A stretch of DNA of 64,000 nt from JAXLWB01 sp046328715 (GTDB taxonomy: Bacteria > Chloroflexota > Anaerolineae > Caldilineales > Caldilineaceae), in assembly GCA_046328715.1 (NCBI GenBank), contig JAXLWB010000016.1:62001-126000 (forward strand). Reading direction: 5' to 3'. The position numbers and the translations under genes were made by a program. A model generated the notes under the pieces. It was not told the DNA's origin. It was given only the letters and a program-made list of their open reading frames with translations, and searched no databases. Of this stretch, positions 1 through 8,046 are shown piece after piece (within the stretch, counting starts at the first letter, position 1; each line of letters starts with the position of its first letter).

Positions 1-16
1 ACTGACACACTGAATA

Positions 17-2242
17 ATGATAACGAAAATACGACGATTTGCCCCGTGGGCAGCTTTCCTCTTGATCCTAGCCTGGAGTTGGCGGGTCTACGATCTGTGG
101 AACCATATTCCTGCCTATGGCGATGCGCTGGAGGTGGCCTGGGGCTTTCGTTGGTATTACGAATCGCTCTTTGTCAATCATGTTTCTCCCCTGTTCGACC
201 CGCTGATCTTCCATCCCAATGGCTGGCATACCGTGACTCTAGCCCACACACCGCTGCTGTTTTTCTTGGGGTCGCTGCTGATAAGTGCAGGGTCGAGTGT
301 GGCTCTGACTTACAACCTGCTGGCGCTCAGTTCACTGGTGATTGCCTTTGCTGGCACATGGCGCTTTTTGCGACTTTACGCTGGCGAGTTCGCCGCAGTC
401 TGCGCTGCGCTGGCCTATACCTTTTTGGATGCACGCTGGACGCGCGTCGGTGGTCACTTCAACATACTTTTTGCGACAAGCCTGTTACCCTGGTTTTTGT
501 ACGAGATGGCAAGGTTACAGAGTGGCAAAGTGGCAGAGTGGCAGAGTGATAGTGTGTTACGGCGCGCCGTGGTACGGCGTGTGATTACAGCCGGTGTGTT
601 GTGGGCAGGGATGGTGCATTTTTCGCTCTATAGTTTATTTCTAACCGTTCCTGCCTTTACACTGTGGGGGCGCAAACTTTTCAGTTGGCAAAGCTTAGGT
701 TGGGCGCTGTTGATTACAGGGGAGATGTTGGTTTTGGCGTCGCCACTGCTTTATCTTTACCGGGTGGGTGTACAGAGTGATATCACGATTGTGCCCAGCG
801 TGACGCATGTCGCCTCGTGGGGGGCCAGTGTGGAGACGCTGTTTCTGCCGAGTGTGATGCATCCTTTTCGCTGGATGCGTGAACTCAGTGGCCTCGTGTT
901 TACAGGCGCACAAGATGAGTCAACGATTATGAACTTTGGCCCCGTGACATGGCTGCTGGCATTGATTGGATTGGTGGGTGTGGTAGGTTCGTTTAAGCGT
1001 GGTGCCAACAATGTGCGATTTGAAACCACACCTACAAGCAAGCCATTCGGTCTGCTCTGGCTGACGTTGGCGTCATTGCTATTGGCATTGGGTGTGATCG
1101 TGCGCATCAATGGTGCGTTTGTGGAGAGTCATCCCACAGCATCGATCAATACGCTCATCTGGCAAGTGGGTCGTTGGGTAAAGCCCTGGCTCTTTGACCA
1201 GTCACAAGTGCCAACGGCTATTCAACTCGGCATCCCCTTGCCAGGCTATCTGCTGTTGGCGCTGATTCCATTTTGGGAGTCCGCCCGTGTGATTGCACGC
1301 CATGCGCTGATCGGAGGGCTGGGGTTGATCGGGCTGGCCGCGGTTGGGCTGGATCGCAGTTCACGCTCCTGGCAAGTTACGTTTGCCGTGCTCTGGTTGA
1401 TCATCGCGTTGCCTGCGCCCATCGGCGATGTACCTTTACCCACACAGCCCCACCCGGCTTATACCTGGGTGATGCAACAACCACTACAACCAAGTGAAGG
1501 CATCATCGACCTCACTCCCAACCCGGCGCGCATGCTGGATGGTGCAATTGTCTATGCCACTGGACTGCACCATTTGCCCACGGTGTCAGGTGTGGGATCG
1601 TTTGCACCGTTAGCCATCCACAATTTACAAAAGTGGCTGGCCACCCACGAGGGTGACTACAGCTATGCGCAAACAGCCTACCTGCTGCGCCAATACGGGG
1701 TGCGATATCTGCTCTTCCATCGCCAACCGCCCAGCGACAACGGCATCTGGAATCAACTGCAGGCGAACCCTGACCTACGCGCCGACGATTGCTTTGATCC
1801 ACCCACGGGACCTTCGCCCTGGAATTATCCAATCTGTGTGGCTGAGGTGTTGACGGGAACTGTTACACCTCAGTTTAACATGTTTGCAGAGGAAGGTTGG
1901 TCGGGTGCCGAGGATTGGGGACGCTGGGCAGAAGCGACGTCGCTGGAGGTTGGCTGGGTAGCGTTAAAGCCGCAGGCCCAACAGCTACACATTCATGCCT
2001 TCCCCAATTGCCTACCCGACCGTCAACAGCAGCTTGTGATTCAGGTCAACGGCCAGCGATTGGTCGAACATCGCTGGCAGGCGTGCGAAGAGTGGCAAGA
2101 GACATTGACCATTCCTTCTGGCTGGCTGCAACTAGGCTGGAACCAAGCGGAGTTCAGCTTTGCCTACGCTCTCCCGCCCGCTGACAGCACAGGGGAAACA
2201 CGCAATTTGGCGGCAGGCTTTACAGAATTGAGGATTGAGTGA
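17..2242 (+). CDS. Multi-pass membrane protein, GT-C glycosyltransferase-like (paralogue 1)
   Basis: A 741-aa protein with about ten hydrophobic segments over roughly residues 10-470 and a soluble C-terminal domain. The first loop contains HIPAYGDALEV, followed by a short hydrophilic stretch with PLIFHPNGW. An acidic residue in the first outer loop plus many helices is the usual plan of GT-C glycosyltransferases and YfhO-like proteins, so lipid-linked sugar transfer is inferred, not proven. The next gene is a clear paralogue sharing the same loop motifs and C-terminal domain (PAYTW, EGIIDLT, VSGVGSF). Unlike the paralogue it carries an in-frame array of octamers at 514-555. Only 16 bases lie upstream, so the start cannot be checked. 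Confidence 0.8.
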   Translation: MITKIRRFAPWAAFLLILAWSWRVYDLWNHIPAYGDALEVAWGFRWYYESLFVNHVSPLFDPLIFHPNGWHTVTLAHTPLLFFLGSLLISAGSSVALTYNLLALSSLVIAFAGTWRFLRLYAGEFAAVCAALAYTFLDARWTRVGGHFNILFATSLLPWFLYEMARLQSGKVAEWQSDSVLRRAVVRRVITAGVLWAGMVHFSLYSLFLTVPAFTLWGRKLFSWQSLGWALLITGEMLVLASPLLYLYRVGVQSDITIVPSVTHVASWGASVETLFLPSVMHPFRWMRELSGLVFTGAQDESTIMNFGPVTWLLALIGLVGVVGSFKRGANNVRFETTPTSKPFGLLWLTLASLLLALGVIVRINGAFVESHPTASINTLIWQVGRWVKPWLFDQSQVPTAIQLGIPLPGYLLLALIPFWESARVIARHALIGGLGLIGLAAVGLDRSSRSWQVTFAVLWLIIALPAPIGDVPLPTQPHPAYTWVMQQPLQPSEGIIDLTPNPARMLDGAIVYATGLHHLPTVSGVGSFAPLAIHNLQKWLATHEGDYSYAQTAYLLRQYGVRYLLFHRQPPSDNGIWNQLQANPDLRADDCFDPPTGPSPWNYPICVAEVLTGTVTPQFNMFAEEGWSGAEDWGRWAEATSLEVGWVALKPQAQQLHIHAFPNCLPDRQQQLVIQVNGQRLVEHRWQACEEWQETLTIPSGWLQLGWNQAEFSFAYALPPADSTGETRNLAAGFTELRIE
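514..555 (+). repeat. In-frame octamer array inside gene 1
   Basis: Five consecutive 8-bp units (GTTACAGA, GTGGCAAA, GTGGCAGA, GTGGCAGA, GTGATAGT). They encode a polar stretch, QSGKVAEWQSDS, between two membrane segments. The paralogous gene has a shorter, unrelated sequence here, which suggests expansion or insertion in this copy. Confidence 0.75.
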
Positions 2243-4428
2243 TGGGCAAGCTTCAATCCTGGGTGCAACGGTTGGCTTCCTGGCTGGCATTTCTGCTGCT
2301 TTTTAGTATTGGCTGGCACACCTATCCGCTGAACAATCACATCCCAGCCTACGGCGATGCGCTCGAAGTGATCTGGGGGATCGAATGGTATCATGAAGCG
2401 CTCTTTGTGCAGCATGTTTCGCCCTTTTTTACACCCCTGATCTTTCACCCCAATGGTTGGCAAACCGCGACCTTGGCCCATACACCATTGCTCTTTTCCC
2501 TGGGTGCAATCCTACTGGCGTTGGGTGCAACCCCAGCGCTCAGTTACAACCTGCTGGTAATCGGTTCACTGTTGCTTGCCTTCAGCGGTGCACGACGCTT
2601 TTTTCGCAACTATGCTGGAAATATTGCGGCAACCGGCGCAGCCTTAGTCTTTACCTTCATCGGCCTGCGCTGGCAACGGGTGGATGGTCATCTTCATGTG
2701 CTCTTTGCCACCTCGATATTGCCCTGGTATCTGGATAGCCTCTACCATGCCTTGAGCAGGTTAGAGAATACGGGAAAGCGATGGCAATCCATCATCGTTC
2801 CTGGGCTATGGTGGGGAGTGATGATCCACTTTTCGCTCTATGCCATCTTCTGGGGGCCACTGGGATTTCTGATCGGTGGGTGGCACTGGTTTTCCGCTCG
2901 GCGAATGCGTTTACTGTCGGGAATTACGGCTGTGGCGCTATTGCTGGCGTCACCTTTGATTGTGCTCTATCTTCGCGCATCATCGATCGAGTTGCCGGAG
3001 AAGTTGCCCATAATCAATTTGCTCTTAGGTTGGAGTGTCAGCGTTGATAGTCTGTTCATTCCAAGCCGCAATCATCCGCTTGTTTGGATGCGAGATTGGG
3101 CGAATGCCTTGCACAGTGGACCATTTAACGAGTCGGGTGCGATGAATTTTGGCGTGATGACCTCGTTGCTGGTGCTCTTTGCGCTCTGGCAAGTTGTGCG
3201 CCAGAAGCGGCAGATGGTCGGTCACCTGGCCTGGTTGGCGTTGGTTAGCCTTGTGCTTTCGTTCGGGGTGCTGTTGCGTTGGAATGGACGATTTTTTGCG
3301 CTGCCGACATTGGCAAGAGCAGACGAACTACTCTGGTCCTTAGGGCACGCGCTGAAGCCCGCACTGTTTGATAGCACAACTCCCCCCGCTTTTTTTGACC
3401 AGGGGATTCCACTACCTGCCTATTTGTTGGCGATCTTTGTGCCCTTGTGGGACTCAGCGCGCGTGCTCGCCCGTTATGCCTTCGTCGCCAGCATGGGGTT
3501 GTTTGGTTTGGCAGCATTCGGGATCGACAGTCTGAAACGACCGCTACAATGGTTCTTGATTACACTCTGGCTGATCGAATCACTGCCACCGAGCACTGGC
3601 AATGTCCCTTTACCGCCTGTGACGCACCCTGCCTATACTTGGCTACGCCAACAAACATTAGCGCCAGGGGAAGGAATTATCGATCTCACAGCAGATCCGG
3701 CGCAAATGGTGTCGGGAGAGATCCTTTACGCCACGCAATTTCATCACAAGGCGACCGTCTCTGGCGTAGGCTCGTTTGTGCCTCGCCAACTCTTTTTCAT
3801 CCAGAAAACGCTCTTCGCCGATCCCAACGCCTTGAGCAAACCAGAAACTGCCCAGCTCTTGCTTGGCTATGGAGCAAGCTATGCACTCTTTCATGTGCGT
3901 CAGCCCCAGGATTGGGCGGCTTGGGACAAAATCAAGGCGAATCCGGCCATGCGAGCGCTGGATTGCTACGATCCAGCTCCAGAAGTTTCGCCCTGGCCCT
4001 ATCCAATCTGCATTGCGGAAATCTTTAAGCCGCCGCTTTGGCCCACGGTGAATGTGTTGCTGGACGACGGCTGGTCGGGTAGTGAGAGTTGGGGGGTGTG
4101 GGCAGAAGGAATGCGTTCTACGATGCGTTGGGTCGCCACGAGAGCGCGGGAAAAGAACTTACAGATCAAAGCCTTTCCCTACTGTCCAGCCAGCCAACCG
4201 CAAACGATTTCCATTCAGATCAAAGGCAAGATTATCGCCGATCACCAATGGCAAACGTGCGAAGAATGGCAAGATAGTGTTACGATTGCCGCCGAAAATA
4301 TTACGGTAGGCTGGAATCAACTACAGTTTACGTACGGATACGCCATCTCACCGGTCGATGCGGACGGCAAAGCCACGGGCGATCCACGTCAACTTTCGGT
4401 GGGATTTAGCCAGATTGAAGTGAAGTGA
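2242..4428 (+). CDS. Multi-pass membrane protein, GT-C glycosyltransferase-like (paralogue 2)
   Basis: A 728-aa paralogue of the preceding gene with the same order: N-terminal helix, loop NNHIPAYGDALEV, HPNGW motif, about ten further membrane segments, then a soluble C-terminal region with HPAYTW, EGIIDLT and VSGVGSF. ATG at 2242 overlaps the upstream TGA by one base and has AGGA eight bases before it. GTG at 2239 is the alternative start. The overlap implies translational coupling and probably a joint product. Function is inferred only from topology: sugar transfer at the membrane or a related envelope role. Tandem duplication with clear divergence suggests different acceptors or sugars. Confidence 0.8.
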   Translation: MGKLQSWVQRLASWLAFLLLFSIGWHTYPLNNHIPAYGDALEVIWGIEWYHEALFVQHVSPFFTPLIFHPNGWQTATLAHTPLLFSLGAILLALGATPALSYNLLVIGSLLLAFSGARRFFRNYAGNIAATGAALVFTFIGLRWQRVDGHLHVLFATSILPWYLDSLYHALSRLENTGKRWQSIIVPGLWWGVMIHFSLYAIFWGPLGFLIGGWHWFSARRMRLLSGITAVALLLASPLIVLYLRASSIELPEKLPIINLLLGWSVSVDSLFIPSRNHPLVWMRDWANALHSGPFNESGAMNFGVMTSLLVLFALWQVVRQKRQMVGHLAWLALVSLVLSFGVLLRWNGRFFALPTLARADELLWSLGHALKPALFDSTTPPAFFDQGIPLPAYLLAIFVPLWDSARVLARYAFVASMGLFGLAAFGIDSLKRPLQWFLITLWLIESLPPSTGNVPLPPVTHPAYTWLRQQTLAPGEGIIDLTADPAQMVSGEILYATQFHHKATVSGVGSFVPRQLFFIQKTLFADPNALSKPETAQLLLGYGASYALFHVRQPQDWAAWDKIKANPAMRALDCYDPAPEVSPWPYPICIAEIFKPPLWPTVNVLLDDGWSGSESWGVWAEGMRSTMRWVATRAREKNLQIKAFPYCPASQPQTISIQIKGKIIADHQWQTCEEWQDSVTIAAENITVGWNQLQFTYGYAISPVDADGKATGDPRQLSVGFSQIEVK

Positions 4429-4430
4429 GG

Positions 4431-4492
4431 ATGCAAGATGCAGGTTGCAGGTTGCAAGTGCAAACACACTTTGCCACCTGCACCTTGCAACT
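4431..4492. repeat. Heptamer-array hairpin (unit WTGCARG)
   Basis: The left arm is four abutting heptamers, ATGCAAG ATGCAGG TTGCAGG TTGCAAG. The right arm (about 4473-4491) is their approximate reverse complement, CACCTGCACCTTGCAAC. It lies between the stop of the membrane protein and the ribosome site of the next gene. There is no T-run, so it is not a standard terminator. Confidence 0.75.
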
Positions 4493-4514
4493 TTTAAAAA
4501 GAGAGGGATTGCAC

Positions 4515-5378
4515 ATGAGTGAATTTCTGTATTATCTAAATGGCAAATTCGTTCCACCTAGTCAGGCATCGCTGGCACTCAACGATCTGGGCGTGGTCCG
4601 CGGCTATGGAATCTTTGATGCGTGGCGTACCTATGGCAAGGTGCCTTTTCGCCAAAAGGATCACCTGGAACGGCTCTTTAGCTCGGCACGTCAGATCGAT
4701 CTTACAATGCCCTGGAGTCTCGAAGAATTGGATGCGATTGCTCACGAAACTTTGGCTCGCAACGGCAATCCCGAAAACGTTACCCTGCGCATGATTGTGA
4801 CAGGCGGTGAATCATCGAACTTTATCATGCCCGAAGATAGGCCTTCGTTGGCAGTGATCGTAGCCACGGTCAAGCCCTATCCGGCCCAAATGTTTGAGAC
4901 GGGAGCAAAATTGATTGTCGCCGATATGGATCGCTTTATGCCGACGGTGAAGAGTCTCAACTATATGACGGCGGTGATGTCTCAGAAGAAGATGAAGGCT
5001 GCCGGAGCGGTCGAGGCGCTTTATCGCAATGCTGACGGCTACATCAGCGAGTGTGCGGTTTCTAATTTTCTTATCTTCAAAGGCGATCAATTGATCACAC
5101 CGGAAAGTGGTGTATTACCAGGCATCACCCGCAATGTGGTGATGGAACTGGCCGAGGATCGCTTTGAAGTCGTGATGCGCCCAGTTCACTTTGACGAAAT
5201 CGCCAATGCTGACGAAGCCTTTATCACTAGCACCACCAAAGAAGTAATGCCGATTGTCCAGGTTGCCGACGTCACGATTGGCAACGGCAAGGTCGGCCTG
5301 CGCACCCAGGAGATGATGGGGGTATTCAGGACGTATACAGAGCAGGTATGCATAGAAGGTGGGAGGGGTGAGGGGTGA
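4515..5378 (+). CDS. Class IV PLP-dependent aminotransferase (branched-chain aminotransferase/ADC lyase family)
   Basis: A 287-aa fold-type IV PLP enzyme. It has the family start (YLNGKFVPPSQASL), the early GYGIFDAWRTY segment, the candidate PLP lysine in TVKSLNYM, the YISECAVSNF glutamate motif and ITSTTKEVMPI near the C-terminus. Members act as branched-chain or D-amino-acid aminotransferases or as 4-amino-4-deoxychorismate lyase; these cannot be separated here. ATG at 4515 was chosen over 4425 because the 30 codons between them are translated repeat DNA and GAGAGG precedes 4515. The last residues (GGRGEG) are encoded by the downstream heptamer repeat, so the native C-terminus has been extended. 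Confidence 0.88.
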   Translation: MSEFLYYLNGKFVPPSQASLALNDLGVVRGYGIFDAWRTYGKVPFRQKDHLERLFSSARQIDLTMPWSLEELDAIAHETLARNGNPENVTLRMIVTGGESSNFIMPEDRPSLAVIVATVKPYPAQMFETGAKLIVADMDRFMPTVKSLNYMTAVMSQKKMKAAGAVEALYRNADGYISECAVSNFLIFKGDQLITPESGVLPGITRNVVMELAEDRFEVVMRPVHFDEIANADEAFITSTTKEVMPIVQVADVTIGNGKVGLRTQEMMGVFRTYTEQVCIEGGRGEG

Positions 5379-5411
5379 GGCAAGACTGATTCCAACCTCA
5401 CCCCTCCCACC
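5358..5411. repeat. Heptamer-array hairpin (unit GGGGTGA) at a gene 3' end
   Basis: The left arm is GGTGGGA GGGGTGA GGGGTGA. The right arm CCTCACCCCTCCCACC (5396-5411) is the perfect complement of 5358-5373 over 16 bp. The left arm supplies the last codons and stop of the PLP enzyme, so the repeat reached into the coding region. Confidence 0.8.
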
Positions 5412-5500
5412 TCCAGCAATATTTTGATAGCACCAATTCCCAGTCTACGTTACGCTAGTCCCGTGATGTTCTGTGGGGCGACCGGAACGCACACTGGGCG

Positions 5501-5571
5501 GAGAGGGCGTAATCCATTGCACAACTGTGGCGACAAGCGTGCAAGGATTGCGCCCTCTCTATTTTTATTTT
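5501..5571 (+). terminator. Intrinsic-terminator-like hairpin
   Basis: GAGAGGGCGTAATCC continuing to TTGCAC (5501-5522) pairs with 5539-5559, giving about 21 bp with one bulged A and one G-T pair. TATTTTTATTTT follows. It sits 120 bases past the PLP enzyme in a 314-base gap and probably ends that transcript. Confidence 0.6.
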
Positions 5572-5692
5572 GGGGACATTTTGTCGCGTTTTTGTAGCCA
5601 CCGCTGCGCGATGATCGATTGGCATGGAACGCCAACGGAATCTACCGCTGGAGCATGCACTGGTGAACAATGTATTTCAGAAGGAGGTGCAT

Positions 5693-6676
5693 ATGTTTAC
5701 CAAACGAATCTACCTTCCACTCATCGGTATCATCGTATTATCCATGTTGGTGTCGGTGATTGGTGTTGCGTTTGCTGCTACACCTGGTGGCACAGGACCC
5801 GATGATGCGATGTCCCCAACCACGGATTGGCGCGAACTCAAGATCGGTGAGATACAGTGGTATGCCTTCCACTTTGATTATGACGCAGCTCGTGCGAACA
5901 AGAACATCGAAGTGCGGCTCTACAGTGAACCATACCAAGGTACGCTCCTCACCGTGCGTAACGAGACCCAGGCTGCGCTCTGGCGCAAGGATGGCAAGAA
6001 TGAGTCCTTCGGTCGTGCCATGCCTTATAACCAGGATCGCAACAGCGACGGCAACCCCGATTTTGCACTCTGGTCTGGTCAATTGCGCATCTCTGGCACC
6101 TATTACCTGGTGGTAGAACATAACAAAGAAGTACGCCAAACGGTCTACTATCAGCTCGTAATCCAGGGTGAAGGGATCTCTTACCCAACAGCTACAGAAC
6201 CAGCAAAAGCGGCAGAACCGACAGTTGCTCCACAAGCTGCACCAGCAGCCCAGGCTATCATGGAGAAGAGCCTGGCTGGAACCGGCCCAGACTATGCCAT
6301 GACACCAACCAATGATTGGCAGACCATTCAAGCTGGCGAAACCCATTGGTATGCTTTCCACTTTGCCTATGATGAAAAACATGCCAACGAGCCGGTCGAA
6401 ATTCGACTCTACAGTGAACCATTCGACACAGCGATGCTGACAGTTCACAACGAGCAACAGGCCGAGCAGTGGCGGAACAACGGCAAGCTTGAACACTTTG
6501 GCTGTTGTACACTGATCAATCAAGATAAGAACAACGACGGTAACGCTGATTATGCACTCTGGTCGGGTACCTTGAGAGTCTCAGGTACCTACTATATCGT
6601 CGTTGAGGTTGCCCCCAATACCACAGGGCCAGTGCACTACCAATTCACTGTAAGCGGTAGTGGTGTTTCGTTCTAA
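5693..6676 (+). CDS. Secreted protein with two PPC-like tandem domains
   Basis: A 327-aa protein with a signal peptide (about residues 1-28, likely cut after VAFA). Two homologous domains of about 130 residues follow, joined by a Pro/Ala/Thr-rich linker. Each begins GTGPDxAMxPTxDW, contains WYAFHFxYD, RLYSEP and a loop DxNxDGNxDxALWSG, and ends SGTYYxVVE...YQ. The fold resembles bacterial pre-peptidase C-terminal/CUB-like beta domains. The DxNxDG loop resembles calcium-binding loops. ATG at 5693 follows an almost perfect AAGGAGGTG ribosome site; the longer frame from 5624 lacks one. The protein is exported, probably cell-surface or extracellular. Its ligand is unknown and no enzyme motif is seen. 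Confidence 0.85.
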   Translation: MFTKRIYLPLIGIIVLSMLVSVIGVAFAATPGGTGPDDAMSPTTDWRELKIGEIQWYAFHFDYDAARANKNIEVRLYSEPYQGTLLTVRNETQAALWRKDGKNESFGRAMPYNQDRNSDGNPDFALWSGQLRISGTYYLVVEHNKEVRQTVYYQLVIQGEGISYPTATEPAKAAEPTVAPQAAPAAQAIMEKSLAGTGPDYAMTPTNDWQTIQAGETHWYAFHFAYDEKHANEPVEIRLYSEPFDTAMLTVHNEQQAEQWRNNGKLEHFGCCTLINQDKNNDGNADYALWSGTLRVSGTYYIVVEVAPNTTGPVHYQFTVSGSGVSF

Positions 6677-6749
6677 AGCCATCCGGCATGAAAGCGCCGT
6701 ACTGGACAATAGGCAAATCCTTTCTTTGAGGTGAGATTCCTCAGTTTGA

Positions 6750-6779
6750 TGACCCTGCCCTCACTGGTCGGCAGGGTCA
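6750..6779. terminator. GC-rich hairpin after the secreted-protein gene
   Basis: TGACCCTGCC (6750-6759) pairs perfectly with GGCAGGGTCA (6770-6779) around a 10-base loop. There is no T-run, so this is a weak terminator or 3'-end stabiliser. Confidence 0.4.
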
Positions 6780-6967
6780 CGCTATTAGAAATCTCACGAC
6801 CGCTCGATCCAACAGAGTAGTATGACTCTGCGTCAGGCAAACACCGTATGGTTCCAGTTGAACATGCCTTCTAGGCGACTATTTTGCGACGCTTACTGAA
6901 CGTCAGCAATCCATTGGGTGCGCACCTTACAAAGGTAGAAGAGCCGTGCTGCACCGCAGCAAAAAAA

Positions 6968-6976
6968 TGTTATACT
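6968..6976 (+). promoter_or_regulatory. Extended -10 promoter for the candidate small RNA
   Basis: TGTTATACT matches an extended -10 box (TGn followed by a TATAAT-like hexamer). No good -35 is present, which is tolerable for an extended -10. Predicted transcription starts near 6983. Confidence 0.45.
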
Positions 6977-6982
6977 GTTCTC

Positions 6983-7093
6983 AACCGTCGCCGTTCAGAA
7001 AAAGCAGTGGATGCGGGGGCCCTTGCTTAGCCTGAACGGTGGCGTCTTATTTTTAAAACAGGAGTTGCCGTCGATTGACGGCAACTTTTTTTT
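6983..7093 (+). ncRNA. Candidate structured small RNA, about 110 nt
   Basis: It has a predicted promoter at 6968-6976. A long stem follows: 6986-6998 pairs with 7032-7044 (13 bp including two G-U pairs). Inside it is a second stem, AAGCA/TGCTT (7002-7006 with 7024-7028), around a G-rich loop. A perfect intrinsic terminator (7064-7093) ends the unit. There is no ORF. The next gene has its own promoter at 7108-7135, so this is more likely an independent RNA than an attenuator leader. It lacks the conserved GGAAGCAGC-type loop of SRP RNA, and I recognise no known family. Confidence 0.5.
7064..7093 (+). terminator. Intrinsic terminator
   Basis: GTTGCCGTC, loop GATT, GACGGCAAC, then eight T residues: a perfect 9-bp stem with tetraloop. 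It ends the candidate small RNA. Confidence 0.85.
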
Positions 7094-7107
7094 GTCCTCT
7101 CCGCCCT

Positions 7108-7135
7108 TTGCGGCGCTCCTGCAAAGTAGTATAAT
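7108..7135 (+). promoter_or_regulatory. Sigma-70-like promoter of the SDR gene
   Basis: TTGCGG (7108-7113), 16-base spacer and a perfect TATAAT (7130-7135), about 50 bases before the SDR start. Confidence 0.5.
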
Positions 7136-7184
7136 CCTCACAGCTTTTCAGATCTCCCAAATCTAATCATCTTCAAAATCACTT

Positions 7185-7952
7185 ATGACCTCACCATTTT
7201 CACTTTCCGGAAAAGTCGCCATTGTCACTGGCAGTTCGCGTGGCATTGGCGAAGCGATTGCCCGTTCATTTGCCGAGGCAAAGGCCTCGGTTGTCGTCGT
7301 CAGCCGTTCGCTTGAGAATGCGCAGCCGATCGCCGATTCGATTACAGCCAACGGCGGCTCGGCGATCGCAGTTGCCTGCCATACGGGACGCAAAGAGCAG
7401 ATTTTGGCACTTGTGCAACATACAGTCGATCAATTTGGTACTGTCGATATTCTTGTCAACAACGCAGCGACCAATCCTCACTTTGGCAACCTGCTCGATG
7501 CCAGCGATGAACAATGGCAGAAGACAATCCAGACCAACATCATGGGCTACTTCTGGCTGATCCAGGCTGTCACCCCGCTAATGACGCAACGTGGCTCGGG
7601 CAAGATCATCAACATTAGTTCGGTGGCGGGTATTACGCCTGGTCAATTTATGGGCATCTACAGTGTCACCAAAGCAGCGGTGATCATGCTCACCCAGGCA
7701 TTGGCGCAGGAGCTCGGCCCACAGGGAGTTCAGGTCAATGCCATTGCCCCCGGTCTAATCGAGACCAAGTTTAGCGGTGCCCTGCTCAAAAATGAGCAAC
7801 TGGTGGAAGGCATCACCAGCCGCGCTGGACGTGTCGGCCAACCTAGTGACATCACTGGCGCAGCCCTTTACTTCGCCTCCTCAGCGTCTGACTATACGAA
7901 TGGACACACCCTGGTGGTTGATGGGGGGATTGGAAATTTTGGAGTGATTTAG
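7185..7952 (+). CDS. SDR family NAD(P)-dependent oxidoreductase
   Basis: A classical short-chain dehydrogenase/reductase, 255 aa. The cofactor glycine motif is TGSSRGIGEA (residues about 11-20), the NNAA motif is present, and the catalytic Ser/Tyr/Lys lie in ISSVAG...YSVTKAA. The C-terminus has the usual VVDGG. Members reduce or oxidise sugar, acyl or steroid alcohols and the substrate is not decidable here. The gene starts a same-strand run with an M24 peptidase, RidA and a D-threonine-aldolase-like enzyme. The gaps are about 70-95 bases; two hold palindromic repeats. Confidence 0.92.
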   Translation: MTSPFSLSGKVAIVTGSSRGIGEAIARSFAEAKASVVVVSRSLENAQPIADSITANGGSAIAVACHTGRKEQILALVQHTVDQFGTVDILVNNAATNPHFGNLLDASDEQWQKTIQTNIMGYFWLIQAVTPLMTQRGSGKIINISSVAGITPGQFMGIYSVTKAAVIMLTQALAQELGPQGVQVNAIAPGLIETKFSGALLKNEQLVEGITSRAGRVGQPSDITGAALYFASSASDYTNGHTLVVDGGIGNFGVI

Positions 7953-7953
7953 A

Positions 7954-8028
7954 AATTAGAGATTAGAGATTGGGAGATTAGGAGATTGCGTACGTTCAAT
8001 CTCCCAATCTCCTAATCTCTAATCTCCA
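7954..8028. repeat. Heptamer-array hairpin (unit ATTAGAG)
   Basis: The left arm repeats ATTAGAG, ATTGGGAG and ATTAGGAG. The right arm (7997-8027) is the reverse complement over about 30 bp with two differences. It fills the gap between the SDR and M24 genes. Confidence 0.85.
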
Positions 8029-8046
8029 TGCCTTCGGGGGAAACTC

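Noticed and set aside
5738..6523. 261-aa minus-strand ORF opposite the secreted protein
   Set aside because: It is a shadow of a well-supported plus-strand gene with signal peptide, ribosome site and domain repeats.
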